Source: Acidobacteriota bacterium (GTDB lineage Bacteria; Acidobacteriota; Blastocatellia; Pyrinomonadales; Pyrinomonadaceae). Taken from it: a DNA stretch of 64,000 nucleotides. Location: the NCBI GenBank assembly GCA_003223025.1, contig QHXR01000015.1:86331-150330 (forward strand). The letters run 5' to 3'. The position numbers and the translations under genes are program-made. This document shows, piece by piece, positions 7,461-17,324 of the stretch. Every line of letters begins with the position of its first letter. Positions within the stretch are counted from its first letter, which is position 1. The notes beneath the pieces are model-generated. The model was given only the letters and a program-made list of their open reading frames with translations. It was not told the origin of the DNA and ran no database searches.

Positions 7461-10400
7461 TTAACGGTCGACAAAGATCGCCGGTACCGGCTTTTCATTG
7501 CCGGATCCGAACAGCCGTGCGAAGAATGCTCCGTCGGAGCTGCGGAGGTGATACCAGACCTTACTCGAGGGACGGAACACCGTGATCTCGGCTCTTCCGT
7601 CACCGTCAAAATCCGCCTGCATCGGAACGTCGCCTGTCAGACCGAACTGGACCGCCGAAAATCCAGCAGTCGATCGCAACTGGTACCAGACACCGCTCGA
7701 CGGACGGAAGACGGCGAGATCGGCTCGGCCGTCGCCGTCGTAATCACCTGCGACCGGAATGTCCTCGGCAATTCCGAATCTTACGATGTCGGCTTGGCCG
7801 TTCGAGCTTCGAAGTACGTACCAGGTTCCGGAGGAAGGTCGATAAACCGCGATATCGCTCTTATGATCGCCGTCGAAATCGGCATTCAAGGGTTTGTCTT
7901 CAGCGATCCCGAATTGCGTCGCCGAAGCTTGTCCGTCGGTTGAACGTAATACATACCAGACGCCGGTCGCCGGTCGATATACCGCGATGTCGGCTTTTCC
8001 GTCGCCGTCGTAATCGGAGGGTACGACGAGATCCGATGCGATCCCAAAACGAGTGATGTTGAATCCGCCGTCCGAGCTCCGGAGCACATACCACGAACCA
8101 TCCGCCGGCCGATAGACTGCGAAATCGGTTTTCCCGTCGCCGTCGAAATCGGCATTCGCAGCTTTATCGCCGGACGTGCCCCACGACACGTTCGACGACT
8201 GGCCATTCGAAGTATTTACGATACGAAAGTCCGGCTGTGCGCCGGCGTTCAGATCGAAGGCCGAAAGATCGGTCTTGCCGTCGCCGTCGAAGTCGAAAGG
8301 TGCGTGACTCGAGACCGCGCACGCGCATGTGAATCCATCGGTGACGGCGAGGTCATCGATATACTGACCTTCTTTGAATCCGCCGATATCCGAACCGATC
8401 CTGAATCTCAAACGCACGTTTTGACCGGCCGCTGTCGCCGGAAGCGTCGCCCGAGTCGTGATAAATTCCGAGACCTGATTCACACCGCTTCTGCCCGACC
8501 AGCCAAGCCGGCCGGCAAGTGGATTCATACAACATCCGTCGATCGTGCCGTCATACCCGCCCGAGACAAAAATTCCGCCGGCGGCGAGGATGTCCTGCCA
8601 ATCGCCGCCGCCGATCTTTATCTCCATCACGGCGCCGTCGTACAAACGATTTCTGAGGAATGTGGTCTCGAGCTCGTACCAGTTTCGGAAGCTGATCTCG
8701 GCCTGCGTCGAATCAACTAAAAATTCGGGTGATACAACCTCGTTCAAACCTTGTTGATGCGGAGCGGGAGAGAAAAGCGAATTCGGAACCGACTGATTTC
8801 GCGTCGACGCCGTCCGCCAGAGTTGATGATTTTCAGTCGACGACGTCGTCCATCCGGCCGGCAGAGCCGGAGCGGTGACACCGTCAAAACTTTCCTGCAT
8901 CGCAAATCTTCGAACGCCCGTCTGAAGCGGTATCGAGACGTTTCCGATGAATGAGCCGTTGTCGCGAATCTCAAAATTTAGACTGACCACCGAACCGCAC
9001 CCGACCGACGATGCGACGGTGAAGGTGAATGGTCGGCTAACAGAGGGAGCTCCCGGCAATACCGCGCCGTACGTCTGCGGCGGTCCGGGGTTCACGATCT
9101 CGGCGGACGGGATCAAGCTCGCCGTAAGATTTGCCGCAGGTAATATTCCGGTATTCCGAAGCGCGATATTGAACGTGACCGTTTCGCCCGGCTCCGCCGA
9201 CTGATTTATCGCGCAGTCTTCATTCGAAAGTTGCAGACCGGAATTTTCGATTATCGGAACAGGCTGCAGCGCAAAGTTTCGCGTCAGAGTTTCGCCGTTC
9301 GCGACCGAGACGGATATCGTTTGCGGAAGGTAGCCGCGAGCGGAAGCCGTTACCGCATACGTCCCCGGGAAGAGCGAGAGGCTGCCATAGCTGCCCGACG
9401 CGCCCGTCGCTCTCGTGTAAGGTTCCGCCTTCACGACCGCACCTTCGATCGGCGACGAAGTAACCGAGTTGGTCACGCTTCCCGCGATCATGCCGCGCGG
9501 TGCGGCGACGCATTCACTAAACTTGAACGATCCGATTCGCGTCAGCCAGCCGAAATCACTAAACTCCTGACTCGCGAGCGTGTAATACGCGTTAGTCATC
9601 CAGAACGTGCAGTCGTCGACCGGATCCACGGCCATTCCGCTGTACTCGCCCCATCGCCATCCGAACGCTTTTTGTACGCCGGTGCTGTCGATCAAAGCCT
9701 GCTCCTGTCGGAACACGCCCGCCGGATCGGTCGCTAACTTGCCAGAGTAATAGATCGACGCCTTCCTGTCGTCGCCGCCTATGTTGTACTGGACCGCGAT
9801 ATCGCCCTGATGGTCCTGCGCGGCCGACCCGATCCATCGCGATACGATGTCGTCCCCGATGGTCGATTGTTCGACAACAGAATAGTTCGACGCAGTCTTG
9901 CGCAATTCGTAAACGCGAACACCGGCGCGATAAGCTTCCCCGGCCGAAGTTTTTACGGTTTGATTTACAACAAGCGACTCGTGTGTGCCGAAGTTCCGGT
10001 AGGCGAGACGATAGTTCAGACGATCGCTTTGCGAATCGAGTCGCTCGCCCGGCGCCGGTTGACCGATGTCAGCCCTCCCTTCGGGACTTGTCGGATCAAA
10101 CGCGGCGACGGCGAGCGGACTCTCGGGCCGCTCGGTGAACGTCGAACCCAGCGGATTAACAAAGTCCGCGTGGAAATCGTAAAGCTTGAGTGCATCCTGA
10201 GCATCGCCGTACTCCGTCGCGGTGTAGCTCGCAAATACATTCGGAGCGCCGAGCGGCGGCGGACGGAGCCCGTCCATATCCGACGGAAGCAAACCCTTTC
10301 GACGCGGCTGGATCGGAACCTGAAGATTGAAATAAATATACGCGGCGGTCGGATCGCCCGCGAGAAGTTTTGCACGATCAAACGCGAACGCACCCGCACC

Positions 10401-11171
10401 GACGTAATCGGATCCGAGAAATTCATCCGTCGACATGTAATATCCGTCGGGCCATACACCGAATTTCGGAAAGTCGTTCAGCTTAACGTTCGGCATCACG
10501 AATTCGTAGCTGTAATAGTCGCTCAGCGGATCGCCTGTCTTTGAGACGGCGAGCATTTGTCGGAACGGAGGAAATGCGGTGCACGTCTGGCTGATGATCC
10601 AACGGTCCGCGAGCGGATCATAGAGCACAACTGCCAACCCATCGTTTCGAGTCGCGCACACTGTGCCGAGCGATTCGAAAAGTTTGCTGATCTTGATCGG
10701 CGGCGACAACGTCTGCCCCGATTTGTCATAGATCCTGATCAGAGAATTGACGATCTGAACATAGTGGTTCGGACCGACATCGCCGTTCATATCCGGTGGA
10801 ATAATGAGAAGGGCGTGTGTGAACGCATTGTCGAGATCCGACAGGCCGTCGAAAGAATTGATCGGTGGTGGCATCGGCGTCGAACCGAACTGGGCGAGTG
10901 ATCCGTCCGCATCGTGACGCGATTGAGCGCCGCCGGAGAGAATGCTTTCGATCCCAAGCGCACGCACCGGAAGTTTTTCGGAAAGTTGATGAGAAACCGC
11001 GCCCGCGGCACCTCGCAGCGGAGCAGACTCGGCGAACGCGATCGCGCGAGCGGACTGCGGCGTGCCGGGTCGTTCGAATCTGGACTCAACGCGCGTTTCG
11101 GCTCTTTGTTGGAGGAGAAAAAAAATGACGACAAGGGAAAGGGCTGCAGCCGACAGGACGTACTTCTTCAT
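7461..11171 (-). CDS. Very large secreted FG-GAP/VCBS repeat protein
   Basis: The start at 11171 is chosen because MKKYVLSAAALSLVVIFFLL there begins a clear signal peptide; upstream in-frame starts would add a non-signal extension. The protein has 1236 residues. Order: a long N-terminal region (GDVGPNHYVQIVNS, ADRWIISQTC, FDRAKLLAGDPTA) like secreted beta-propeller or peptidase-associated proteins; a carboxypeptidase regulatory-like Ig domain (RGMIAGSVTNSVT to ALQPVP); a CARDB/DUF11-like stretch; an AGWTTSS...LWRT jelly-roll-like domain; and a C-terminal propeller with about seven FG-GAP-like repeats (DFDGDGKTDFAVYRPADGSW). The DxDGDG loops are likely calcium sites. It is probably exported and surface attached; the ligand is unknown. 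A paralogous repeat region ends the gene at 53586-55811. Confidence 0.88.
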   Translation of the reverse strand: MKKYVLSAAALSLVVIFFLLQQRAETRVESRFERPGTPQSARAIAFAESAPLRGAAGAVSHQLSEKLPVRALGIESILSGGAQSRHDADGSLAQFGSTPMPPPINSFDGLSDLDNAFTHALLIIPPDMNGDVGPNHYVQIVNSLIRIYDKSGQTLSPPIKISKLFESLGTVCATRNDGLAVVLYDPLADRWIISQTCTAFPPFRQMLAVSKTGDPLSDYYSYEFVMPNVKLNDFPKFGVWPDGYYMSTDEFLGSDYVGAGAFAFDRAKLLAGDPTAAYIYFNLQVPIQPRRKGLLPSDMDGLRPPPLGAPNVFASYTATEYGDAQDALKLYDFHADFVNPLGSTFTERPESPLAVAAFDPTSPEGRADIGQPAPGERLDSQSDRLNYRLAYRNFGTHESLVVNQTVKTSAGEAYRAGVRVYELRKTASNYSVVEQSTIGDDIVSRWIGSAAQDHQGDIAVQYNIGGDDRKASIYYSGKLATDPAGVFRQEQALIDSTGVQKAFGWRWGEYSGMAVDPVDDCTFWMTNAYYTLASQEFSDFGWLTRIGSFKFSECVAAPRGMIAGSVTNSVTSSPIEGAVVKAEPYTRATGASGSYGSLSLFPGTYAVTASARGYLPQTISVSVANGETLTRNFALQPVPIIENSGLQLSNEDCAINQSAEPGETVTFNIALRNTGILPAANLTASLIPSAEIVNPGPPQTYGAVLPGAPSVSRPFTFTVASSVGCGSVVSLNFEIRDNGSFIGNVSIPLQTGVRRFAMQESFDGVTAPALPAGWTTSSTENHQLWRTASTRNQSVPNSLFSPAPHQQGLNEVVSPEFLVDSTQAEISFRNWYELETTFLRNRLYDGAVMEIKIGGGDWQDILAAGGIFVSGGYDGTIDGCCMNPLAGRLGWSGRSGVNQVSEFITTRATLPATAAGQNVRLRFRIGSDIGGFKEGQYIDDLAVTDGFTCACAVSSHAPFDFDGDGKTDLSAFDLNAGAQPDFRIVNTSNGQSSNVSWGTSGDKAANADFDGDGKTDFAVYRPADGSWYVLRSSDGGFNITRFGIASDLVVPSDYDGDGKADIAVYRPATGVWYVLRSTDGQASATQFGIAEDKPLNADFDGDHKSDIAVYRPSSGTWYVLRSSNGQADIVRFGIAEDIPVAGDYDGDGRADLAVFRPSSGVWYQLRSTAGFSAVQFGLTGDVPMQADFDGDGRAEITVFRPSSKVWYHLRSSDGAFFARLFGSGNEKPVPAIFVDR

Positions 11172-11254
11172 TGCTGTTGTTTCGATTCGAGGTTTACGGA
11201 GCAGAGCAATGATAATCCAAAGCCGCCCGCGCAACAACAGAAAATGAGCCCGAA

Positions 11255-11947
11255 TTAGACGGGGCTAAGAACGACGATCTCTGCGCGCCGCTTTGCTTCA
11301 TCGAGAAATGTCTCGATCTGCTGAGCGACACGCTGCTCGGTAACAGCATCAACGATCTCGGCGCGCCTGCTTGCGAGAGACGGTACGATCACGCCCGGAT
11401 GCTGTCTTCGAAATTCCGGGACATATATGTTTTTGTAATATTGAGCTTCGTCATCCGCCGTGACGACGATAAACGAGCGGAATCGAAAGGCGAGATACTT
11501 GTCGATCGCGATCCTCTGAGCGATGATCTGCTCGAAATTCGGATCGCTTACAGATTTGAATCCGACCGATTTCAGGCGGCGCTCGAACTCGACCGCAGTC
11601 GGGAAATATGAAACGAGCTCATTGATCTTCGCGTTGATCTCAGGCTTTGTCGCCGGGTCACGAGGGAGCCGCTCGGCCTCCAGGGCGAATAGTTTTTGAT
11701 CGATCAAAAGACGCAGGGCGCGATTAAGATCTTCGGAAGAGGGAGGATTGAGCGTCACATTCGGCTGCAGGGCGAGCTGCCATTTAAGGTCGGAGTAAGT
11801 TATCAACTCCGTTCGTCCGCCGTCGCTGACGGTCGCCACAGTCTTATCGACCATCTGCTGGCCGTAGCCAAAACTTGCCATCCCGATCAGTAAAACACAG
11901 GCCGGAAGCGCGAGTCGGAGCCCAATCTTTATACCGCGAATGCTCAT
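11255..11947 (-). CDS. SurA N-terminal-like periplasmic chaperone without PPIase domain
   Basis: The 230-residue protein starts with an uncleaved-looking or cleavable signal (LALPACVLLIGMASFGYG) and continues with a helical domain of the SurA-N/PpiC-N type: VDKTVATVSDGGRTELITYSDL, then NRALRLLIDQKLFALEAERL, the element in which substrate proteins are cradled. A late segment (SFIVVTADDEAQYYKNIYVPEF) also fits. The parvulin catalytic domain that normally follows is absent, so it is probably a chaperone only. ATG at 11947 is preferred over the adjacent GTG at 11950. It is 84 bp upstream of the FG-GAP gene on the same strand, so it may assist that protein's export. Confidence 0.75.
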   Translation of the reverse strand: MSIRGIKIGLRLALPACVLLIGMASFGYGQQMVDKTVATVSDGGRTELITYSDLKWQLALQPNVTLNPPSSEDLNRALRLLIDQKLFALEAERLPRDPATKPEINAKINELVSYFPTAVEFERRLKSVGFKSVSDPNFEQIIAQRIAIDKYLAFRFRSFIVVTADDEAQYYKNIYVPEFRRQHPGVIVPSLASRRAEIVDAVTEQRVAQQIETFLDEAKRRAEIVVLSPV

Positions 11948-12000
11948 CACAATAAATTGATTCTCACGTTATTCGTCGAGACAGTCAAACAAATTCCACG

Positions 12001-12029
12001 TTGACAAAATGTTCAAAAAGTTTTTTAAT
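12001..12029 (+). promoter_or_regulatory. Sigma-70-type promoter for the GAF-PAS kinase
   Basis: A perfect TTGACA (12001-12006) is followed after 17 bp by TTTAAT (12024-12029), giving a near-consensus housekeeping promoter about 85 bp before the kinase start. It lies in the divergent spacer with the SurA-N-like gene. Confidence 0.7.
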
Positions 12030-12113
12030 TGTTGTGGGGTTTACAACCTCCTCATCTCGGTCTCACCAAACAGTTCATCGATCATAAGCCTCAGATCCTC
12101 CGCAGGTTAACTC

Positions 12114-13769
12114 ATGCCAGTTCCGTCCGCGGTAAAAAAACAAACCAGGCTGCCGTTTCCGCCCGGTGATGCTTCAGATGCATCCGCCGAGCTGAGGTTT
12201 ATCTCCGATCTTGGAAGAAGCCTGCTTTTCTCGGTCCACCCAAAAAAGGTCGCGAGCCGGGTCTCGAGCGCGATACAACACGCGGTCGATGCGGATGTCT
12301 GCGCACTCGTCGCTGAGCTCGACAACATCGGCGTGATCAGTTGCGCGTTCGACAGACGCGGCGAGATGGACAGCAACTTTCTGGATCGATCACGTTTCGA
12401 AAAATGGCTCGAGCTCCTACCGCCGCAGGTCGGGCATCGAGAGGAAAGTCCTGAAGAATTTTTGCTCAGCGGTGCAGATCAGAAACTGGAGTACGTGTCT
12501 CCGCTTCACATAAACGGGAAGATCCGTGGAGCCCTCGTCGTTGCGTTTGCCCGAAGGCACGATCTGAACGACTCGAAGATCAAAGTGATCGACGCCGCTA
12601 CTCAGATGGCGGCTATGAGCATCAATCTCTCGGCGCATTACGAAGCGGCGATCAACAGCTCCATCACTCGGGCCCGCGAAGAGCACCGTCGATTTACCGA
12701 AGCGGTTCTCGATGCCCTGCCGGTTTCTCTTTACGTCGTCGATCGGGATTACCGGATCGTGACATGGAACCGTCATCGTGAGATCGGCACGCAGGGAATT
12801 CCGCGCGACGCCGCTCTCGGGCGAAATGTTTTCAGCGTTCTCGCGCGGTATCCCGAGGGCCAGGTTCGGGACGAGTTCGAGCGAGCGTTCACCACCGGAC
12901 GTATCGAACGGATCGAACAACAGACCGCGGGCGACGACGGGTCGACAAAGCATTGGATGGTAAGCAAGATCCCGATGCGCGATGCCGAAACGGGTGAGGT
13001 AAGTCACGTCATCACGGTCGGTGAAGATATCACCGTGAGAGTTGAAGCGATCCACGCTGTCGGTCGTGCCGACAAACTAGCGGCTGTCGGACGGCTCGCC
13101 GCAGGAGTCGTGCATGAGATCAACAATCCTCTCGCAACGATCGCGGCGTGTGCCGAAGCTCTGGAGCAGCGTGTCGAAGAAGGAGTCTTCGACGGATCGG
13201 AGGCAGTCGATGACCTTAACGAATATCTCGGTCTGATCAAGAGCGAAGCGTTTCGCTGCAAATCGATCACGACGGGACTTCTCGACTTCAGCCGGCTGCG
13301 AACCGGCGATCGGCATCCGCTCGATATCGGCGAGATAATTCGCTCGTCGGCAAATCTTGTCTCACATCAAAAACGCGGCGGTTCGGTTGAGATCAAACTC
13401 GACCTTGCCGACGATCTTCCAAACGTCAACGCCGACGGCGGCCAACTGCAGCAAGCGGTGATTGCCCTCGCGACAAACGCGATCGATGCGATGTCCGATG
13501 GCGGCACGCTCACGTTTCGCGTGTTTGCTCAGGCACGGCGCATCGCGATCGAGATTGAAGACACGGGCATCGGCATCCCGCCCGAAGATATGTCAAAAGT
13601 TTTCGAACCCTTCTTTACGACAAAAGAAGTCGGAAAAGGAACAGGGCTCGGGCTGGCGGTTTGTTACGGCATTATCACCGATCACGGCGGCCGATTGAGC
13701 GTCCGATCCAACGTTGGAAAAGGCTCGACCTTCACGATCTTTCTTCCGATCACCGGAAGAACCGAATAG
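12114..13769 (+). CDS. Soluble sensor histidine kinase (GAF-PAS-HisKA-HATPase)
   Basis: The 551-residue kinase has no membrane segment. Domains are a GAF region (about 25-175), a PAS domain (about 190-310, LPVSLYVVDRDYRIVTWN), a HisKA helix with phospho-accepting His334 in VVHEINNPLATI, and an HATPase_c domain (about 400-548) with the N box (ATNAIDAM), DTGIGIP and GTGLGLAV. The NtrB-like HEINNPL motif and the NtrC-type gene 21 bp downstream make them a cognate pair. The signal is unknown; GAF and PAS suggest a cytoplasmic small-molecule or redox cue. Confidence 0.93.
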   Translation: MPVPSAVKKQTRLPFPPGDASDASAELRFISDLGRSLLFSVHPKKVASRVSSAIQHAVDADVCALVAELDNIGVISCAFDRRGEMDSNFLDRSRFEKWLELLPPQVGHREESPEEFLLSGADQKLEYVSPLHINGKIRGALVVAFARRHDLNDSKIKVIDAATQMAAMSINLSAHYEAAINSSITRAREEHRRFTEAVLDALPVSLYVVDRDYRIVTWNRHREIGTQGIPRDAALGRNVFSVLARYPEGQVRDEFERAFTTGRIERIEQQTAGDDGSTKHWMVSKIPMRDAETGEVSHVITVGEDITVRVEAIHAVGRADKLAAVGRLAAGVVHEINNPLATIAACAEALEQRVEEGVFDGSEAVDDLNEYLGLIKSEAFRCKSITTGLLDFSRLRTGDRHPLDIGEIIRSSANLVSHQKRGGSVEIKLDLADDLPNVNADGGQLQQAVIALATNAIDAMSDGGTLTFRVFAQARRIAIEIEDTGIGIPPEDMSKVFEPFFTTKEVGKGTGLGLAVCYGIITDHGGRLSVRSNVGKGSTFTIFLPITGRTE

Positions 13770-13790
13770 TTTTTCCCCCCGGTTTAACTT

Positions 13791-15188
13791 ATGGCAAAAC
13801 TACTGGTAGTTGATGACGAAAAGAATCTCCGGCTTGTCGTCCAAAAGGAAATGACGCGGCAGGGACATCACGTCGAAACCGCATCGGACGGCGAGGCGGC
13901 GTGGGAGATTCTTGAAAGTCAGGATTTCGATGTACTTCTCTGCGACATAAACATGCCGCGGCTGGACGGAATGGGTCTGCTCCGCCGCGTTTTTGATAAG
14001 AGCGCCAACCCGCCGGAGATGATAATGCTAACCGGTCAGGGAACGGTCGAGACGGCGATCGAATCGATGAAGCTCGGCGCTTACGATTATCTTACAAAGC
14101 CATACCGAATCGCCGAGCTCTCCGCACTTGTCGATCAGGCGGCCGAGAAGCATCAGCTCAAGATCGATAACACGCGACTGCGCGCGCAGATCGCACGCGG
14201 TCAGGGAAATCTTCCGGAGATCATCGCCGAGTCCCCGCAGATGAAAGAAGTTCTGCGCCTTGTTCGTCGCGTCGCTCCGGCGGATACATCGGTACTGATA
14301 ACCGGCGAGTCGGGAACCGGAAAAGAACTCGTCGCGCAGGCGATCCATCGATTGAGTCCGCGTGCGGAAAAACAGTTCATCGATCTGAACTGCGCGGCGC
14401 TCCAAGACACGTTGCTTGAATCCGAATTATTCGGACACGAAGCCGGAGCGTTCTCCGGAGCCCGGAGCCGAAAGCTTGGTCTGTTCGAACTCGCCGATGG
14501 TGGAACGCTCTTCCTCGATGAGGTCATGGAAATGCCGCCGCAGCTTCAGTCGAAATTATTACGTGCACTTGAGACGCGATCGTTCTTCCGTGTCGGCGGA
14601 GTTAAGAAAGTAGAGGTCGATGTGCGACTGCTTTCAGCGACGAACCGCGATCCGAAACAAGCGGTCGGCGAAGGTATATTCCGCGCCGATCTGATGTACC
14701 GCATCAACAGTTTCGAAGTGAATATTCCGCCGCTCCGCGAGCGACGCGAAGATGTCATACCGCTCGCCCGTCACATTCTCGCGAAGATCGGTGGAGCGAA
14801 TCCGCCGGAGCTGATGCCGCAAGTGATCGAGGCGCTCACCGCTTACACGTGGACCGGTAACGTTCGCCAACTGCGTAACTGTCTTGAACGCGCCGCACTG
14901 CTCGCCGACAACGGCCGCGTTACGGTGAAGGAGCTTCCGCCAGAAGTCGTCTATCTCGGAGAGAAGTCGAACGTTTCGGTGAGTTACACGACACCCGGAC
15001 ACGGCGGCATCGGCGGATCGTTCCACAACGTCGCACCGACAAACCTCCGTGATGTCGAACGCCAGCAGATCCTCAACGCCCTCGAAAAAACCGGATGGCA
15101 TCGAGGAAAAACCGCAGAGCTTCTTGGGATCTCGCCGTCAACGCTCTATCGTCGGCTTCGTGAATACGATCTCGAAACTCGTGCCTAG
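13791..15188 (+). CDS. NtrC-family sigma-54-dependent response regulator
   Basis: The 465-residue regulator has a receiver domain (1-120) with phospho-acceptor Asp52 in CDINMP and Lys103 in LTKPYR. The AAA+ domain (about 145-375) has Walker A GESGTGKE (172-179) and Walker B FLDEV (241-245). A Fis-type HTH (HRGKTAELLGISPSTLYRRL) ends the protein. The sigma-54 contact loop reads GAFSGA (219-224) instead of GAFTGA; serine for threonine is a conservative change, but this residue matters for sigma-54 remodelling. It pairs with the kinase immediately upstream and converges on the TPR gene. Confidence 0.94.
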   Translation: MAKLLVVDDEKNLRLVVQKEMTRQGHHVETASDGEAAWEILESQDFDVLLCDINMPRLDGMGLLRRVFDKSANPPEMIMLTGQGTVETAIESMKLGAYDYLTKPYRIAELSALVDQAAEKHQLKIDNTRLRAQIARGQGNLPEIIAESPQMKEVLRLVRRVAPADTSVLITGESGTGKELVAQAIHRLSPRAEKQFIDLNCAALQDTLLESELFGHEAGAFSGARSRKLGLFELADGGTLFLDEVMEMPPQLQSKLLRALETRSFFRVGGVKKVEVDVRLLSATNRDPKQAVGEGIFRADLMYRINSFEVNIPPLRERREDVIPLARHILAKIGGANPPELMPQVIEALTAYTWTGNVRQLRNCLERAALLADNGRVTVKELPPEVVYLGEKSNVSVSYTTPGHGGIGGSFHNVAPTNLRDVERQQILNALEKTGWHRGKTAELLGISPSTLYRRLREYDLETRA

Positions 15189-15233
15189 CAGCGCGGGACG
15201 GATGTTTTAGAATTGTTTACGGACGGTAGGATT

Positions 15234-16436
15234 TTACTTTCCTCCGATCACGTACTTCACGACATACAACCGAAGCTTTTCCCGATTGCTGCGTAGATAC
15301 GCCGCGTGATCCCTGGCGATTCCGCTGTCGGGGATCGCCATCAGCACATACGCTTCGAGCACGCCGTCCTTATCCATCTGTTCGATAAGTGAGATCTGCG
15401 GATTGAGCGTCTTGTACTTCACGGACTTCGCCATCTTCAAGACGCTCCGGAGAGCATCCGCTTCTTCAGCGAGCGTGTGTCGATAAGTTTTCTCGGCCGG
15501 AAATGTCTTTGCGAACTTTTCTTTTTTCCAAGCTGCACGCGTGGCGGTATACGCGATCCAAGCCATCGACGCGTCATCCGAAACGGGGCTGACGTTTATC
15601 GTCGTGCTCTGCTTGCCATCGGGACCGACCGTCGTCTCGGGAATGTCGAGCTTCGGATGTCCGAGCGGAGTGTTCGTCGCTTCGCCCCACTGAGCAATGC
15701 CGGATAACGCGAGCCGGCTGTACGGCTCGACGATAAAAGCCTCGACATAGCGGTCTCGCGCCTGATCGGTCTTTCCAAGTTTCATCAACGGGGTCGCCGA
15801 GTAGCGAAACGCAGTTTCGATATTCGGATCGATCGCGATCGCTTTCTGATACCAGATCTCCGCTTCGGGATATTTTCCGAGTTGAGTATGTACATCTCCG
15901 GAGAAGAGCGCTGCGTAATAGAGTTTCGGGTCCAGCTCGAGAGCTTTCTTATAAGCGTTGAGCGCGATCTCCATCTCGCCGCGTGAGAACGCCGCTTCGC
16001 CTTGCGCCATGAACTTTTCAGCATCCGGATTCTGAGAATATTTGGATTCCTCGCCTCCGTCGACCGGAATACTCTCGATCATGGCGTCCAGAATCTGGTT
16101 CTCGAAATGAAGCTGTTTTGCCCCGACGAATGCGAGGCGGGCTCGTGCTCGCATTTGCTGCGCGACAGTTTTATCAGCCGTGTTCGTCGCCTGACCGACC
16201 AGAGCAAATCCCAAATAGAACTGGATTTCGCCGTCTTCGGGCAAAGCTTTCGAGATCTTTTCCAGTAACGGCAAAGCTTCGGTGAATTTCTGAGCTTTGA
16301 TGAGCTCGACAGCCTTCGTGCGTTCATCCGTCTGTGCCGGAGCGAATGAATAAAAACTCAAAATTGCAGCGATGATCGCCGTGACGATTGTGATTCGTCC
16401 TATCGCGACACGGACGCTGTTAGCGTTTAGCTTCAT
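15234..16436 (-). CDS. Secreted or periplasmic TPR protein
   Basis: The start at 16436 is supported by AAGGAAA eight bases upstream and by the signal peptide it opens (RITIVTAIIAAILSFYSFAPAQ). The 400-residue mature-type protein has TPR units at about 45-85, 150-185 (AEKFMAQGEAAFSRGEMEIA, ALELDPKLYYAALF), 190-225 (GDVHTQLGKYPEAEIWYQKA) and 230-260. The C-terminal 150 residues are not TPR and contain WIAYTATRAAWKKEKF. TPRs are protein-protein scaffolds; no enzyme domain is seen. Its first codons overlap the end of rsmG by 17 bp, so the two are probably co-transcribed. Confidence 0.78.
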   Translation of the reverse strand: MKLNANSVRVAIGRITIVTAIIAAILSFYSFAPAQTDERTKAVELIKAQKFTEALPLLEKISKALPEDGEIQFYLGFALVGQATNTADKTVAQQMRARARLAFVGAKQLHFENQILDAMIESIPVDGGEESKYSQNPDAEKFMAQGEAAFSRGEMEIALNAYKKALELDPKLYYAALFSGDVHTQLGKYPEAEIWYQKAIAIDPNIETAFRYSATPLMKLGKTDQARDRYVEAFIVEPYSRLALSGIAQWGEATNTPLGHPKLDIPETTVGPDGKQSTTINVSPVSDDASMAWIAYTATRAAWKKEKFAKTFPAEKTYRHTLAEEADALRSVLKMAKSVKYKTLNPQISLIEQMDKDGVLEAYVLMAIPDSGIARDHAAYLRSNREKLRLYVVKYVIGGK

Positions 16437-17064
16437 GAAATTTTCCTTGATCGATCTGCTTTCTAAAAACAAAAAGGAATCGTTGTCTCGAAAGCGGCAT
16501 CAGTTTTCTCCTGTAATTGATCTCCAGATTATCGAGCGCTTCGAGGAGCGTAAATCCACCAAATAGTAAAAACGTCCGGCTCTTACCCCACTTCAAAAGT
16601 CGCGGGAGTTTGTCGACGAGTTTGTCGAGAGCACGACACGTGATCACTTCAAATCCTGACGGGTTCACTTCTTCAAACTGACGATCGATTATTTGGATAC
16701 GCGGCCCGAGAGAGAGATTGGATGCCGCAGTTTTAAGAAATTCACATTTTTTCTGTTTCGATTCGATGAGGACCGCGGAAATATCACCGCGTGCGATCAA
16801 ACAAGGAATCGCCGGCAGACCGGCACCCGTCCCGATGTCCGCGAGGCGTGCGTTCGCGGGGAGGAATTCGAGCAGCGTGAGCGATTCGAGTATGTGTCGA
16901 GTGGCGAACTCTTCGGGTGAGCAGGGACCGACGAGATGCAGTATCGGATTGTGTTGCTGAACTAACTCGTAGTAGTCGGCAAGACGCTCGACGACATCGT
17001 CACCCAGATCGAGACGGAAAGCCTCTTGGTTAGATTTGACCGCATTAATAAAGTCGTCGCGCAC
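16420..17064 (-). CDS. rsmG: 16S rRNA (guanine-527-N7)-methyltransferase
   Basis: RsmG (GidB) methylates G527 of 16S rRNA with SAM. The 214-residue protein carries the SAM-binding motif LADIGTGAGLPAIPCLIAR and the family segments HNPILHLVG, RHILESLTLLEFLP and EVITCRALDKLVD. The start is placed at a GTG (17064, VRDDFINAVKS) because the longer in-frame version would read through the tRNA at 17163-17249, and the chosen length is usual for the family. The C-terminus runs into the start of the TPR gene. Confidence 0.87.
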   Translation of the reverse strand: MRDDFINAVKSNQEAFRLDLGDDVVERLADYYELVQQHNPILHLVGPCSPEEFATRHILESLTLLEFLPANARLADIGTGAGLPAIPCLIARGDISAVLIESKQKKCEFLKTAASNLSLGPRIQIIDRQFEEVNPSGFEVITCRALDKLVDKLPRLLKWGKSRTFLLFGGFTLLEALDNLEINYRRKLMPLSRQRFLFVFRKQIDQGKFHEAKR

Positions 17065-17162
17065 AAGAGATTTTCCAGTAAAGTCGTGAAGTCGCAAAGT
17101 TGACGAGAGCGAAAGCTCGCGGAACAGAAAAGGCTGCCCGCCTGGACAGCCTCGTTCTAAAA

Positions 17163-17249
17163 TGGTGCGGACGAGAAGAATCGAACTTCCACTGCCTTGC
17201 GGCAACAGGCTTCTGAGACCTGCGCGTCTACCAGTTCCGCCACGTCCGC
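17163..17249 (-). tRNA. tRNA-Leu (anticodon CAG)
   Basis: The 87-nt minus-strand sequence has acceptor GCGGACG/CGTCCGC, discriminator A, an encoded CCA (TGG at 17163-17165), a D-arm with GGTAGACGCG, an anticodon loop CTCAGAA between CAGGT and GCCTG (anticodon CAG, reads CUG), a long variable arm and a TTCGATTC T-loop. Confidence 0.95.
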
Positions 17250-17324
17250 GTTGGGCGAACATTGAGGATACTAATTAGAACCTCGAAATTCAAGAATGCG
17301 TCTGTCGTTTGCTATATTCGACCT

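Noticed and set aside
7299-10544. Many long frames antisense to the FG-GAP gene
   Set aside because: They follow the periodicity of the FG-GAP repeats on the other strand and carry Arg/Asp-rich nonsense.
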